Counted from the first letter of the stretch, positions 1-9,532 are shown. The stretch: DNA of 49,467 nt from Lactobacillus equicursoris DSM 19284 = JCM 14600 = CIP 110162 (GCF_001434815.1 NZ_AZDU01000009.1:1-49467), one strand, 5' to 3'. The notes: generated by a model not told the origin, from the sequence alone. Program-made: numbers and translations.

Positions 1-55
1 TTTCGGGACATTATCCCAAGTTATTGACAGTTTTACCTATTTATTCTTTTATTTG

Positions 56-937
56 TCAAGCATTCAAAGCCTGGTTTAAGGCGATATAGTCGCTGATCGC
101 TAGCTGCTCTGGCCGCACCCGCGGGTCTAACTTAAGATTAGTCAGCAAACTTTCTCGCTCTGCCTTGTCCGGCACCAGGGTCTTCAGGTTGTTAGAAAGA
201 GTCTTGCGGCGCTGAGCAAAGCAGAGCTTAACCAGGCGGTTAAACTTTTCCGGGTCTCCCACGTCAACTGGCGTCTTGAGCGGCGTTAAAACCACCACTG
301 CTGAATCAACCTTTGGCTGGGGCATGAAGGAGGCATGGCCGACATTAAGGGCCAAATCAACCGCCATCCGGGTTTGAACGGCGATGGTCAAAGGACCATA
401 GTCCTTGTTGCCAGGGCCAGCCGCCAAGCGGTCTGCAACTTCTTTTTGCATCATCAAGGTCAAGCTGGTGAAGTTTAAACCTGATTCCAGCAGGCTGAAA
501 ATGATCGGCGTTGTGATGTAGTATGGCAGGTTAGCCACAACTTTAACGGGCTTGGTCAGGTCGAAAAAGCCAGCTAAGTCTTCTGCAAAGTTAGCCTTCA
601 ATACGTCTTTTAGCACTAACTTGAAGCGGCTAGAAAGTGGCTCACCGTCGATTCTTTGCGGCAATTCCGTTTCTAGGATTTCTGGCAAAGAGTCATCGAC
701 TTCGTAAGCAAAAACCTTGCCCCCATATAAAAGGAGCTGCTCGGTCAAAGACCCAATCCCTGGCCCAATTTCAATCACCTGGTCGCCTTCTTGAATGCCG
801 GCGGCTTCAGCGATGCCTTGGACGGCATTTAAATCAACCAAGAAGTTCTGCCCTAAGTTCTTCTTGGCTCTCACAAAGTAACGGTTGACAATCGCCTGGG
901 TCCGAACCGGACTAGCGATGGGAATCTGCTTGACCAT
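56..937 (-). CDS. ksgA: 16S rRNA dimethyladenosine transferase KsgA/RsmA
   Basis: This enzyme dimethylates two adjacent adenines in the 3'-terminal hairpin of 16S rRNA, using S-adenosylmethionine, during 30S maturation. The 293-residue length is normal for the family. Visible motifs are the N-terminal NLGQNFLVD stretch (about 27-35), the SAM-binding GPGIG loop (58-62) in a Rossmann methyltransferase fold, and the catalytic NLPY motif (136-139). The C-terminal helical domain carries [12 protein letters not shown]. It is the last gene of metG-tatD-rnmV-ksgA, and its start overlaps rnmV by 26 bases, which suggests translational coupling. The ATG has a GAGG-type ribosome site inside rnmV. No clear terminator is seen in the 55 bases left beyond its stop. 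Confidence 0.97.
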   Translation of the reverse strand: MVKQIPIASPVRTQAIVNRYFVRAKKNLGQNFLVDLNAVQGIAEAAGIQEGDQVIEIGPGIGSLTEQLLLYGGKVFAYEVDDSLPEILETELPQRIDGEPLSSRFKLVLKDVLKANFAEDLAGFFDLTKPVKVVANLPYYITTPIIFSLLESGLNFTSLTLMMQKEVADRLAAGPGNKDYGPLTIAVQTRMAVDLALNVGHASFMPQPKVDSAVVVLTPLKTPVDVGDPEKFNRLVKLCFAQRRKTLSNNLKTLVPDKAERESLLTNLKLDPRVRPEQLAISDYIALNQALNA

Positions 938-1481
938 TTTCTGCCTCCTTAACTGCTTTTTCTAATTCTTCTAAACTAATGCCAAAAGTCCGTAGGCGCT
1001 CATAAAAGCGCTTGGAGTTGGCATAGCCGATCCCTAACTTAATTCCAACTGCTTCGCGCAGCTTCCGAGAATGGCCGCCAAGGGCCAGCCCTAAGTCCAG
1101 GTAGTCATCGTAGTCGATGCCTGGCTTAGGAGCCACTTCATGCAAGTCGCTCAAGGCCCGCTCAAGAGCCGCCTTTGACGCATGCTCGACGCCTAAGCTG
1201 CCGGCTTTTTCCGGACGGCCTTCATCCCTAGTGATAAAGGCCTGTTTGGCGCTAGGCACGGCTTTTGTAACCAGCCGCCTGATCCGCTCGCCGTTAACGT
1301 CAGGATCGGTTAACACGATGATTTCTCTATTTTGGGCCAGCTTTTTCAGCTTGGCTAAAACGGCATCAGAAACGGCCGAGCCATTCGTCTCGACCGTTTC
1401 AATTCCTGGAAAAAACTGCTTTAAGCGAATCGTATCGTCCTTGCCCTCGACAACGACGACAGCATTAAAATTCTTCTGCAT
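912..1481 (-). CDS. rnmV: Ribonuclease M5
   Basis: RNase M5 performs the final maturation of 5S rRNA in low-GC Gram-positive bacteria, cutting both sides of a precursor helix with help from ribosomal protein L18. The N-terminal half is a TOPRIM domain: the conserved glutamate motif VEGKDD lies at 11-16 and the metal-binding TDPDVNG motif at 58-64. The protein is 189 residues, a typical length. The C-terminal half carries the family's [14 protein letters not shown] helix region. Its start overlaps the end of tatD by 17 bases and its end overlaps ksgA. This tatD-rnmV-ksgA order is conserved in Bacillus and lactobacilli. Confidence 0.96.
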   Translation of the reverse strand: MQKNFNAVVVVEGKDDTIRLKQFFPGIETVETNGSAVSDAVLAKLKKLAQNREIIVLTDPDVNGERIRRLVTKAVPSAKQAFITRDEGRPEKAGSLGVEHASKAALERALSDLHEVAPKPGIDYDDYLDLGLALGGHSRKLREAVGIKLGIGYANSKRFYERLRTFGISLEELEKAVKEAENGQADSHR

Positions 1482-2244
1482 TTAATCCATATACCCTCAT
1501 TGCATTGGCAAAGGTGGCGTCCGCGATCACTTCTAAGTCCACGCCTCTTAACTTGGCGATGGCCTCAGCCACGTAGCGGACGTACCCTGGCTCATTCTGC
1601 CGGCCCCGGTAAGGAACTGGCGTTAAAAATGGCGCATCGGTTTCCACCATGAAGCGGTCAAGGGGCAGCATCTTGGCTGATTCCTGCACCTCGAGCGCTT
1701 TTTTAAAGGAAACGACCCCTGAGAAGGAAAAAGTCACGTTTAAGTCCGCAAACTTTTCCGTCCATTCTGGCCCGCCGTTGTAGCTGTGCAAGACTGCCCC
1801 ATATTCCAAGTTAGCCTCTTTCAGGATCTGGTAGCAGTCCGCAAAGGCATCCCGGGTGTGGACGTTGACTGGCAATTTCAGATCATGCGCAACTTCAATC
1901 TGCCGGCGAAAAACGTCCTGCTGGACGTCTCTTGGCGATTCGTCCCAGTAATAGTCCAGGCCGATTTCGCCGATCGCCACTACTTGGTCATTTTGGCATT
2001 GCTCAACCAGCAAGTCTTCAGCTTTTTGGTCGTAGTCCTTGGCCACATCTGGGCAGTAGCCGATGATGGCCTTGACATTGGCAAACTCGCTTGCCAGTTT
2101 CAAGGCATCCAGGTTCATCTGCGGGTCTTGCCCAGCGCAGTTCATCCCCACCACGTCTAAGTCCGCGGCTCTTTTCACGTATTCAGCTTCCTTGCCCTTA
2201 AAAGGCGCGTCATTTAAGTGGGTATGATTGTCAAAAATCTTCAT
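1465..2244 (-). CDS. tatD: TatD family metal-dependent deoxyribonuclease
   Basis: A TIM-barrel metallohydrolase of the TatD/YcfH group, which act as 3'-5' exonucleases in DNA repair or turnover. Metal-ligand positions can be placed: the HTH pair H7/H9, E93 in GEIGLD, H129 in VHTRDA, H153 in LHSYNG and D203 in ETDAPF. All expected ligands are present and the length (259 residues) is standard. The gene sits between metG (one-base overlap) and rnmV (17-base overlap), the usual metG-tatD-rnmV-ksgA context. The exact biological substrate of the Gram-positive members remains uncertain. Confidence 0.94.
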   Translation of the reverse strand: MKIFDNHTHLNDAPFKGKEAEYVKRAADLDVVGMNCAGQDPQMNLDALKLASEFANVKAIIGYCPDVAKDYDQKAEDLLVEQCQNDQVVAIGEIGLDYYWDESPRDVQQDVFRRQIEVAHDLKLPVNVHTRDAFADCYQILKEANLEYGAVLHSYNGGPEWTEKFADLNVTFSFSGVVSFKKALEVQESAKMLPLDRFMVETDAPFLTPVPYRGRQNEPGYVRYVAEAIAKLRGVDLEVIADATFANAMRVYGLNAEEF

Positions 2245-4226
2245 TAGCCCAGTTCTGCCCCTACTGGCTGGTCATCGCCAACAATGGCCAGCTTGACTTC
2301 GCCATCTTTTTCGCTAGACAAGAGCATGCCTTGGCTTTCGTGGCCCAGCATCTTGCGCGGCTTAAGGTTAGTGACTGCCAAAACCTTCTTGCCAAGCAGA
2401 ATGCTTTCGTCTGGGTAGAACTTGCGGATCCCGCTCAGGATTTGGCGTTCGTTTCCTTGACCAAAGTCCAGCTTGAACATCAAGAGCTTGCTTGACCCTT
2501 GCACTGGTTCAACTGACAAGATCTTGCCGACTTGGATCTTGACCTTGTCAAAGTCGTCGATGGTGATCAGCTTTTCGTCTTGCTTTTGTTCTCTTCTAGA
2601 TTGCTTCTTTGGCTTAGCCTTCTTCATTTCTTCCTTGATGTAGGCCACTTCTTCGTCTTGCTTAAGACGTGGGAAGATTGGGGTTGGCTTGGCAATCACG
2701 TGCAGGTTCCAGCCAAAGGCGCCAAATTCAGCCGTCTTTTGATCTTCGTTATTCCAGTCAAGGCCAAGTTGAGTAAACATCTTAGCTGGGGTTTCGGTCA
2801 TCACTGGCGCAATCAGCAAGGCAACCAAACGCAGGCTTTCAGCCAGGTTGCTCATGACGCGGGACAATTCTTCAGTCTTGCCTTCCTTGTTCAAAACCCA
2901 TGGCGTGGTTTCGTCGATGTACTTGTTGGAACGGGAAATTAGTTGCCAGACATTTTCCAAGGCGTTGGAGAAGTGCATGTGGTCCATGTTTTCGTAGTAG
3001 TCTTGAACCGTCTTAGCGGCAACGGCTGCCAGGTCCTTGCCGTACTTGTCTTGTTCCTTGGCAACTGGAGCTACCAAGCCGTCTTGGTACTGGTTGATCA
3101 TGGAAACGGTCCGGTTGAGCAGGTTGCCCAGGTCGTTAGCCAAGTCAAAGTTGGTCTTTTCCACAAAGTCTTCTGGGGTAAAGGAACCATCAGCACCAAA
3201 TGGAATGGCCCGCATCAAATAGTAGCGGACTGGGTCCAGGCCGTAGCGGGAAATCAAGGATTCTGGGTAAACGGCGTTGCCCTTTGACTTAGACATCTTG
3301 TCCTTGTAGATCAAAACCCAGCCGTGGCCAAAGACTTGCTTAGGCAGCGGCAAGTCCAGTGCCATCAGCATGATTGGCCAGTAAATGGTGTGGAAGCGCA
3401 CAATTTCCTTACCAACCAGGTGAACGTCAGCTGGCCAGTACTTCTTAAAGAGGGAATCATCGTCTGAGCCGTAGCCCAAAGCCGTGATATAGTTGGCCAA
3501 GGCATCGATCCACACGTAAACGACATGCTTAGGATCACTTGGCACTGGAATCCCCCAGTCAACCGTGGTTCTGGTCACAGACAAGTCTTCCAAGCCTGGC
3601 TTGATGAAGTTGTTCACCATTTCCTTTTCCCGGGAATTTGGCTGGATGAATTCTGGGTGGTCCTTGTAGTATTGCAAAAGGCGGTCTGCATACTTGCTCA
3701 TTCTGAAGAAGTAAGAAGGTTCCTTAACCAGCTGCACTTCGTGGCCAGATGGAGCAATCCCGCCAGTCACGTTGCCTTGGTCATCGCGGAAGACTTCCTT
3801 TAATTGGCTTTCAGTGAAGTATTCTTCGTCTTCCACTGAGTACCAGCCAGTATATTCGCCCAGGTAGATATCGCCTGAGGCCTTTAATTTTTCAAAAATC
3901 TTCTGAACAGCCTTAACGTGTTCTTCGTCGGTGGTCCGAATGAACTTGTCGTAGTTGATGTCCAGCTTTTTCCACAAGGCCTTGATGTCCTTGACCATGC
4001 CGTCAAGGTATTCCTTAGGCTTCATGCCCAGTTGTTCAGCCTTTTGCTCAATCTTCAAGCCGTGTTCATCAGTCCCAGTCAAGAAGAAGGTGTCGTAGCC
4101 GCGCGCCTTCTTGTAGCGGGTCATGGTGTCGGCAGCAATCGTCGTGTAAGCATTGCCGATCGTCAAGCGGCCGGATGGGTAGTAAATTGGCGTAGTGATA
4201 TAAAAAGTTTTCTTGTTTTCTGCCAT
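2244..4226 (-). CDS. metG: Methionyl-tRNA synthetase
   Basis: This synthetase charges tRNA-Met for initiation and elongation. The 660 residues comprise the class I catalytic core, an anticodon-binding helical domain, a lysine-rich linker (about 530-550) and a C-terminal EMAP/Arc1-like tRNA-binding OB fold from about 555, so this is the long dimeric form. The KMSKS loop is intact at 310-314. The HIGH-equivalent motif reads TIGN (22-25) after YYPSGR, a deviation from the classical signature. The ATG is preceded by TAGGAG. It is the first gene of the operon ending in ksgA. No T-box leader is visible in the short upstream region. Confidence 0.97.
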   Translation of the reverse strand: MAENKKTFYITTPIYYPSGRLTIGNAYTTIAADTMTRYKKARGYDTFFLTGTDEHGLKIEQKAEQLGMKPKEYLDGMVKDIKALWKKLDINYDKFIRTTDEEHVKAVQKIFEKLKASGDIYLGEYTGWYSVEDEEYFTESQLKEVFRDDQGNVTGGIAPSGHEVQLVKEPSYFFRMSKYADRLLQYYKDHPEFIQPNSREKEMVNNFIKPGLEDLSVTRTTVDWGIPVPSDPKHVVYVWIDALANYITALGYGSDDDSLFKKYWPADVHLVGKEIVRFHTIYWPIMLMALDLPLPKQVFGHGWVLIYKDKMSKSKGNAVYPESLISRYGLDPVRYYLMRAIPFGADGSFTPEDFVEKTNFDLANDLGNLLNRTVSMINQYQDGLVAPVAKEQDKYGKDLAAVAAKTVQDYYENMDHMHFSNALENVWQLISRSNKYIDETTPWVLNKEGKTEELSRVMSNLAESLRLVALLIAPVMTETPAKMFTQLGLDWNNEDQKTAEFGAFGWNLHVIAKPTPIFPRLKQDEEVAYIKEEMKKAKPKKQSRREQKQDEKLITIDDFDKVKIQVGKILSVEPVQGSSKLLMFKLDFGQGNERQILSGIRKFYPDESILLGKKVLAVTNLKPRKMLGHESQGMLLSSEKDGEVKLAIVGDDQPVGAELG

Positions 4227-4312
4227 CGTCGTCGTCTCCTAAAAAATCTTTACTCTCTATCATACAACAAAAAAGCCTGGTAAATAAAGCCGTCCACAAC
4301 ATTTCCCCAGCA

Positions 4313-4338
4313 AAAAAAGGCTCAAAAGAGCCTTTTTT
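4313..4338 (-). terminator. Intrinsic terminator of mgtA
   Basis: A hairpin with arms AGGCTC and GAGCCT and an AAAA loop, flanked by A and T runs on both sides, lies five bases beyond the mgtA stop codon. It ends mgtA transcription and separates it from metG. Confidence 0.9.
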
Positions 4339-4342
4339 AAAA

Positions 4343-7033
4343 TTAAATCAAGAATTTTTCCTTCTTCATGTAGAAGTGCTTAACGATCGTGGTCAAGACC
4401 AGGTAGCAAAGCAACAAAGCGGCCACGATCCATAGGAATTCTCCGTTTAACGGGCCAAACTTCATGGCGTTAGCAACGCTGGAGAATGGCAGGAAGGTCC
4501 CGAAGATAGCCGCGCCAAAGGTGGCAACCATGACTGGCAAGGAAGCTCTTTGCTGGATAAAGGGCAGGCGTTCGTCCCGCAGGGCGTGGATGACCATTTC
4601 CTGGGTCCACAGGGATTCCACAAACCAGCCAGTGTGGAAGATGGTCATGAAGAGCATTTTTCCACCGGCATCTAAACTAGCGTAAGAGCCACCCGTTAAG
4701 GCTGGACATACTAAGAAGAACAAAACTGCAAAGGTGATGACGTCAAAGATAGATGAAGCTGGTCCAAAGTAGAACATGAATTTTGGCATGTTCTTGGTTG
4801 ACCATTCTCTTGGCACCTGTAAGTAGTCTTCTGAAACCTTGTCAAATGGCAAAGCCAGGCAGCTGGTCCCATAGAGCAGGTCCAGGATCAAGAGCTGCAG
4901 TGGCAGCATTGGCAGGAAGGGCAAGAAGATTGAGGCCACCATGATGGACAAGATGTTCCCAAAGTTGGATGATAAGGTAATCTTGATATACTTCATGGTA
5001 TTGGTCAGGGTCTTGCGACCGATCCGAACCGCATGTTCCAAAACGCCGAGGTCTTTTTGGAGCAGGATAATGTCGGCTGATTCCTTAGCCACGTCAACGG
5101 CGGAGTCAACGGAGATCGACACGTCTGCTTGTTTCATGGCTGGGGCATCGTTGATCCCGTCGCCCATGTAGCCGACCGTGTGGCCGTTCTTTTGCAGGGT
5201 GGCAATGATCTTGGTCTTCCATTCTGGTGACAGCTTGACAAAGATGTCACATTTTTCCACCATGTCGGCCAGCTCTTCATCGCTCTTGCCAACTAAGTCT
5301 TTTTCACTGAAGACCATATCAATGTTGAGGCCCACCTTCAAGGCCACGTTCCGGGTAACGGCTTCGTTGTCCCCGGTCAGGATCTTGACGGTAATGCCGT
5401 CTCGGTGCAGGCTGTCCAAAGCGTGCTTGGCGCTCTCCTTTGGTGGATCCAGGAAGGTCAAGAAGCCAATCACGATCAGGTCGTTTTCATCGTTGACGGT
5501 GAATTCGCCAACTGGGGATGGGTCCACCTTGTAGGCCAAGACGATAACCCGCATCCCGTCGTCGTTTAAGTCTTCGATATCTTTAAAAATCTGCTTTTTC
5601 CGTTCCTCAGTTAAAGGAAGGGTTTCACCATTAATTTCAACCCGGGAAGAAACGGCCAGCATTTCTTCGGCTGCCCCCTTGGTGACCAGGAGGTGCTCGC
5701 CGTGCTTTTTATCAGAGTTTGCCACAACGACGCTCATCCGTCTTCTTTGGAAGTCAAAAGGAATTTCGTCGATCTTGTGGTAGTCACGCTGGATTTCGCT
5801 AGTATCTAATTCATCGTCAGCCACGTCGATCACGGCCCGGTCGATCAGGTCCTTCATCCCCGTTTGGTAGTAAGAGTTGAGGTAGGCCATCTTCAAGACC
5901 CGGTCAGTTTCCCTCATCTCCAGGTTGTAGTGCTTTTCCAAGATGACCTGCCCTTGGGTCAAGGTCCCGGTCTTGTCAGTGCAAAGGATGTCAGCTGAAC
6001 CAAAGTTTTGGATGGAGTTCATCTTCTTAACGATGGTTTGGTGCTTGCCCATTTCCACGCTGCCCCGAACCAGGTTGGTGGTCACGATAACTGGCAGCAT
6101 TTCTGGGGTCAAGCCAACTGCCGTGGCAATAGCAAAGATCAAGGCGTCGCTCCAGTTGCCCTTGGTCAAGCCGTTGATGATGAAGACTAAAGGAGCGATA
6201 ATGGCCGTCATGGTCAAGAGGAGCTTGGAAATGTCCTTGATCCCGGTGTCAAAAGCGGTCTCCTTCATCTGGGTATTGGCAATTTCAGCAGCCATCTTAC
6301 CAAACATGGTGTGGCTGCCAGTGGCAAAGACCACGCCTCTGCCAGACCCAGAAACGATCGTGGTCCCTTCAAACAAGATGTTCGGGTAGTCCAGGTAGTT
6401 GTCCATCTTGTCTGGAGTTGGGACAAAGTTGGCGTTCTTTTCTACTGGCGTTGATTCCCCGTTCAAAGAACTGGATGAGCAGAAAAGGTCGGTGCTGGAC
6501 AAGAGCTTCATATCGGCTGGCACCATGTCGCCGGCGGAAATATTGATGATGTCGCCGACAACCACGTCCTTGGTTGGGATTTCTTGGTCCTTGCCGTCCC
6601 GGCGCACGTTGGTGGTTACGGAAACCATCTTTAAAAGGGACTGCACCGCATTAGAGGTCCGGACGTTTTGGACAAAAGAGGTAATCCCGGAAACCAGAAC
6701 CATGACCACCATGATGATCACGGTACTGAGATCTTTTTGGTCATCGGGCACCAGGATGTAGTTGGTAAACAGGGACATCGTGGCTAAAATCAGCAAGACC
6801 AGGGTAAAAGGCGTTAAAAAGGCTTCTGCTAAAAACTTTAGCTTGCTATCCTTGTTGCTGCTCGCAATTTCGTTAGCACCAGTCTTTTCTCTAACAGCTT
6901 CCGCTTCTTCCGTGCTTAAGCCATTGCTGTTGGTGTGGAGCTGGGCCAGAGTAACGCTTCTCTTTTCCAAAGCGATTCTTGGTACCCGCTTTGCATCTTT
7001 GCTAGCTATTTTGTTCATTGACTTGTTGAGCAT
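4343..7033 (-). CDS. mgtA: Magnesium-importing P-type ATPase MgtA
   Basis: A P3B-type ATPase that takes up Mg2+ across the membrane. Of 896 residues, the actuator region carries the NGES segment (about 191-194). The membrane motif GLTPEMLPVIV spans about 307-317 and the phosphorylated aspartate is D353 in CTDKTGTLT. The hinge MGDGINDAP follows in the P domain, and the C-terminal third contains further membrane helices. The start ATG has an AAGGAGG ribosome site. The gene is monocistronic: an M-box riboswitch with its own terminator and promoter lies upstream, and an intrinsic terminator downstream. Expression is therefore expected to rise when intracellular Mg2+ falls. Confidence 0.96.
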   Translation of the reverse strand: MLNKSMNKIASKDAKRVPRIALEKRSVTLAQLHTNSNGLSTEEAEAVREKTGANEIASSNKDSKLKFLAEAFLTPFTLVLLILATMSLFTNYILVPDDQKDLSTVIIMVVMVLVSGITSFVQNVRTSNAVQSLLKMVSVTTNVRRDGKDQEIPTKDVVVGDIINISAGDMVPADMKLLSSTDLFCSSSSLNGESTPVEKNANFVPTPDKMDNYLDYPNILFEGTTIVSGSGRGVVFATGSHTMFGKMAAEIANTQMKETAFDTGIKDISKLLLTMTAIIAPLVFIINGLTKGNWSDALIFAIATAVGLTPEMLPVIVTTNLVRGSVEMGKHQTIVKKMNSIQNFGSADILCTDKTGTLTQGQVILEKHYNLEMRETDRVLKMAYLNSYYQTGMKDLIDRAVIDVADDELDTSEIQRDYHKIDEIPFDFQRRRMSVVVANSDKKHGEHLLVTKGAAEEMLAVSSRVEINGETLPLTEERKKQIFKDIEDLNDDGMRVIVLAYKVDPSPVGEFTVNDENDLIVIGFLTFLDPPKESAKHALDSLHRDGITVKILTGDNEAVTRNVALKVGLNIDMVFSEKDLVGKSDEELADMVEKCDIFVKLSPEWKTKIIATLQKNGHTVGYMGDGINDAPAMKQADVSISVDSAVDVAKESADIILLQKDLGVLEHAVRIGRKTLTNTMKYIKITLSSNFGNILSIMVASIFLPFLPMLPLQLLILDLLYGTSCLALPFDKVSEDYLQVPREWSTKNMPKFMFYFGPASSIFDVITFAVLFFLVCPALTGGSYASLDAGGKMLFMTIFHTGWFVESLWTQEMVIHALRDERLPFIQQRASLPVMVATFGAAIFGTFLPFSSVANAMKFGPLNGEFLWIVAALLLCYLVLTTIVKHFYMKKEKFLI

Positions 7034-7068
7034 GGTTTTTCCTCCTTATGACAACACTGCAAACGAAC

Positions 7069-7102
7069 AAAAAAGCCCCCTTTACGAATCGTATGGGAGG
7101 CT
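7069..7102 (-). terminator. Expression-platform terminator of the M-box riboswitch
   Basis: On the minus strand a hairpin with arms GCCTCCC and GGGGGC is followed by six T residues. It lies between the aptamer and mgtA and is the off-state terminator formed at high Mg2+. Confidence 0.88.
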
Positions 7103-7104
7103 TG

Positions 7105-7277
7105 CCAAACAAGGCCACTTTATTGACTAATCGCTCAGCTTTAACACTACGTGACGTAAGCACATGCTAGCTACCTGGAAAGTGCCTTATTTCGACAATT
7201 TCTATTTAACCCGTTGGCATCTCTGGATGTTTCTGGGCGATAGCGTGTGTTCACGTAGGAGTCTCACCTAACAGTTC
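7105..7277 (-). promoter_or_regulatory. M-box (ykoK leader) Mg2+-sensing riboswitch
   Basis: The minus strand of the mgtA leader carries the conserved M-box elements in order. They are GTTAGGTGAG and CTCCTACGTGAACAC at the 5' side, CGCCCAGAAA, a small ATCCAGAGAT-type hairpin, ATGCCAACGGGT, GTCGAAATAAGGCACTT, GTAGCTAG, and AGTCAATAAAGTGGCC at the 3' side. These match the known M-box consensus by eye. The riboswitch compacts on Mg2+ and favours the downstream terminator, switching mgtA off. Confidence 0.95.
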
Positions 7278-7307
7278 ATTTGCTCTTATTTATTTTTACC
7301 AAAGAAA

Positions 7308-7336
7308 ACTATACTCGCTCTTGGCCGACTTGTAAA
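7308..7336 (-). promoter_or_regulatory. mgtA promoter
   Basis: TTTACA (7336-7331) and TATAGT (7313-7308) are separated by exactly 17 bases on the minus strand, about 35 bases before the first conserved M-box bases. Confidence 0.85.
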
Positions 7337-7369
7337 CCACTTTTTGCAAAAAAAGTGAAGATTTAGTGA

Positions 7370-7981
7370 TTACCGGCCCTGTTGCTTGGCGATGTGACGC
7401 AAAAAGATGATCAGGGCCAACACCACTACGCCCAAGGCAACCATGATCGGAATCCGCAAGTCGGCAGGCTTGATGATGTGGTTCAATTCTTCATTGGTCA
7501 GATCTTGTGAGTCTTTTTTCAGGTCAAGGCCTTGGTCGACCAGGGTCGTGCAGATCTGAAAGAGGTCTTGGACACCCTGGTTGAAGGCCAAACTGTCATC
7601 TGAGCTGATGTTGCCGGCCGTGTAGCTCAAGATGTTCCGTCTTACCTGCGCAGTAAACTGGCTGTGCAGGTCCCGGCTAGAATAGAGATAAGCCCGTTTA
7701 TTGCCGTCTTTGCCGATGTTGATGACGATGTAGACCGTTCTGGTCGCCTTGTTTAAGCCATCTGGCTGGATCTTTTTGGCATGCTTTAAGGTCTCAACGA
7801 TGATAATGGGGTGTGCCGTCGTCTTTTGGTACTTGGCGTTTTTCTTTTCAACGATTTGCTTGGTGTCCGTGTTGATCAGGTGGGCATTGTCTTGGACAAA
7901 AAAGCTGCTGGCCCCGGTCAAGGTGAAAAATGCCAATAGCAAAGCCAGGCTTGCTAAAAGCCTATTCGCTATCGTCTTCAA
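7370..7981 (-). CDS. TPM-domain membrane-anchored protein, putative
   Basis: A secreted or membrane-anchored protein of the TPM (YgcG/psb32-like) type, function unproven. It shows an N-terminal hydrophobic signal segment (LLASLALLLAFFTLTG) and the opening VQDNAHLINTDTKQIVEKKN that is typical of TPM domains. A C-terminal transmembrane helix (IPIMVALGVVVLALIIFL) and a short basic tail follow. I chose the TTG at 7981 because it gives a normal signal peptide of the form L/M-KTIANRLL with a GAGGAG site upstream, and only a 20-base overlap with comEB. ATGs at 8050 and 8032 are in frame but would overlap comEB by up to 89 bases and add a non-signal-like extension. Last gene of trpS-comEB-TPM. A weak hairpin at 7338-7357 lacks a good T run. 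Confidence 0.75.
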   Translation of the reverse strand: MKTIANRLLASLALLLAFFTLTGASSFFVQDNAHLINTDTKQIVEKKNAKYQKTTAHPIIIVETLKHAKKIQPDGLNKATRTVYIVINIGKDGNKRAYLYSSRDLHSQFTAQVRRNILSYTAGNISSDDSLAFNQGVQDLFQICTTLVDQGLDLKKDSQDLTNEELNHIIKPADLRIPIMVALGVVVLALIIFLRHIAKQQGR

Positions 7982-8444
7982 GTTTGTGTGCCAACTCCTC
8001 GACGAATTGGCGGTCAAGCTTAATCTGTTCATAAGGTACTCCACTATCACGCAGCAATTCGATCGCTAAAGGACTGTCATGATAATCATAGTAATAGTTG
8101 ATCTTCTTGATGCCCGCTTGCACCAGGTGCTTGGTGCAGTTGTAGCAAGGAAAATGGGTAACGTAGATTTCGGTACCGTCAGTTGAAACCCCATTTTTGG
8201 CACAGGAAATCAAGCTGTTCATTTCCGAGTGAATGGTTCTGACGCAATGGCCGTCAACCAGCTGGTGGCCCACGTCATCGCAGTGGGGCTGGCCGGACAC
8301 GGAGCCGTTATAGCCGGTGCTGAGGATGCGCTTGTCTTTGACCAAGACGCTGCCGACCAGGGCCCGGTCGCAGGTCGACCGCTGGGCGATAACCAGGGCC
8401 TGCATCATAAAGTATTGCTTCCAAGGGATACGTTTCCGGGTCAT
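7962..8444 (-). CDS. comEB: ComE operon protein 2 / dCMP deaminase family
   Basis: A zinc-dependent deoxycytidylate deaminase-family enzyme, converting dCMP to dUMP for dTTP synthesis. In Bacillus the homologue lies in the late competence operon, although it is not needed for DNA uptake. The zinc site is complete: H72 and E74 in IHSEMNS, then C100 and C103 in FPCYNC. The 160-residue length fits. It starts three bases after trpS, so it is in the same operon, and its end overlaps the TPM gene. No competence gene is adjacent here. Confidence 0.93.
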   Translation of the reverse strand: MTRKRIPWKQYFMMQALVIAQRSTCDRALVGSVLVKDKRILSTGYNGSVSGQPHCDDVGHQLVDGHCVRTIHSEMNSLISCAKNGVSTDGTEIYVTHFPCYNCTKHLVQAGIKKINYYYDYHDSPLAIELLRDSGVPYEQIKLDRQFVEELAHKLEDDSE

Positions 8445-8447
8445 CTT

Positions 8448-9473
8448 TTAGCCCCGGTTCTTAAAGTAGTTAAAGCCGATAGCGTCGCGGACTTCGTCGA
8501 GAGTCTGGTTGGCAACTTCGTTAGCCTTCTTGGACCCAGCGATCAGCATGTCGTAAACGGCATCGATGTTTTGGGCGTACTTTTCCCGGCGTTCTCTGAT
8601 TGGAGCCAGTTCTGCTTCCAAAACCTTGTTCAAGTAGCGCTTGATCTTAACGTCGCCAAGGCCACCCTTTTGGTAGTCTTCCTTAAGCTGAGCAACGGTT
8701 TCCTTGTCTGGATCAAAGACGTCCAGGTAAGTGAAGACCACGTTGCCTTCGATTTGGCCTGGGTCTTCCACATGGATGTGGTTAGGGTCAGTGTACATGG
8801 ACATGACCTTCTTTTTAACTGTTTCAGCATCATCTGACAAGTAGATGCAGTTGCCCAGGGACTTGGACATCTTAGCATTGCCGTCAAGGCCCGGCAGGCG
8901 GCCTTGGCCCTTAGGCGGGAAGTAGCCCTTTGGCTCAACCAAGACGTCAACGCCATAAGTCCGGTTAAAGGTTCTAACGATTTCCCGGGTTTGTTCCAGC
9001 ATTGGTTCTTGGTCATCGCCAACTGGCACCAAGTTAGCCTTAAAGGCAGTAATGTCTGCTGCTTGGGAAATTGGGTAGGTCAAGAAGCCAACTGGAATGG
9101 AGTCGCCAAAGCCCTTTTGCTTGATTTCGGCCTTAACGGTTGGGTTTCTTTCCAGACGCGCCAAGGTTACCAGGTCGGCGTAGTCAGAAGTCAGTTCAAA
9201 CAGGGCCGGAATTTGGGACTGAACAAAGATGGTTGACTTTTCAGGGTCAAGGCCCACTGCCAGGTAGTCCAGGGCAACTTCGATCAAGGAGTTGCGAATT
9301 TTTTCCGGGTTGCGGGCATTGTCGGTCAAGGCTTGCGTGTCCGCGATCATAATATATGGGTCATACTTGCCGGTGTTTTGCAATACAACCCGGTTTTTCA
9401 AAGAGCCAACGTAGTGGCCAATGTGCAAGTTACCGGTTGGCCGGTCCCCAGTTAAAATAATATCTTTAGCCAT
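8448..9473 (-). CDS. trpS: Tryptophanyl-tRNA synthetase
   Basis: A class I synthetase charging tRNA-Trp. It has HIGH at 17-20 ([12 protein letters not shown]) and KMSKS at 201-205, and 341 residues is the usual size for the Gram-positive enzyme. Homology to conserved blocks runs throughout, including [21 protein letters not shown] and the C-terminal ALLAP-like region. It heads the operon with comEB. A GAAAAGGAC ribosome site precedes the ATG. The short leader contains no T-box features, so tryptophan-responsive antitermination is not indicated. Confidence 0.97.
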   Translation of the reverse strand: MAKDIILTGDRPTGNLHIGHYVGSLKNRVVLQNTGKYDPYIMIADTQALTDNARNPEKIRNSLIEVALDYLAVGLDPEKSTIFVQSQIPALFELTSDYADLVTLARLERNPTVKAEIKQKGFGDSIPVGFLTYPISQAADITAFKANLVPVGDDQEPMLEQTREIVRTFNRTYGVDVLVEPKGYFPPKGQGRLPGLDGNAKMSKSLGNCIYLSDDAETVKKKVMSMYTDPNHIHVEDPGQIEGNVVFTYLDVFDPDKETVAQLKEDYQKGGLGDVKIKRYLNKVLEAELAPIRERREKYAQNIDAVYDMLIAGSKKANEVANQTLDEVRDAIGFNYFKNRG

Positions 9474-9532
9474 AATTTTTTGTCCTTTTCACTTTTTCAC
9501 TTAGCTGCCCGAAAGCAGGTACTATTATCACT

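Noticed and set aside
2532-3287. Long plus-strand frames opposite metG, mgtA and guaA
   Set aside because: They are antisense shadows of strongly biased housekeeping genes, with low-complexity translations and no ribosome sites.
7338-7357. Hairpin behind the TPM gene as a terminator
   Set aside because: It has a short A/T stem (CACTTTTT with AAAAAGTG) and no T run afterwards; it abuts the mgtA -35 box and could equally be chance.
7962-8050. Longer N-terminus of the TPM protein from 8050
   Set aside because: It would overlap comEB by 89 bases and place a non-signal-like extension before the signal peptide; the TTG at 7981 is more plausible.
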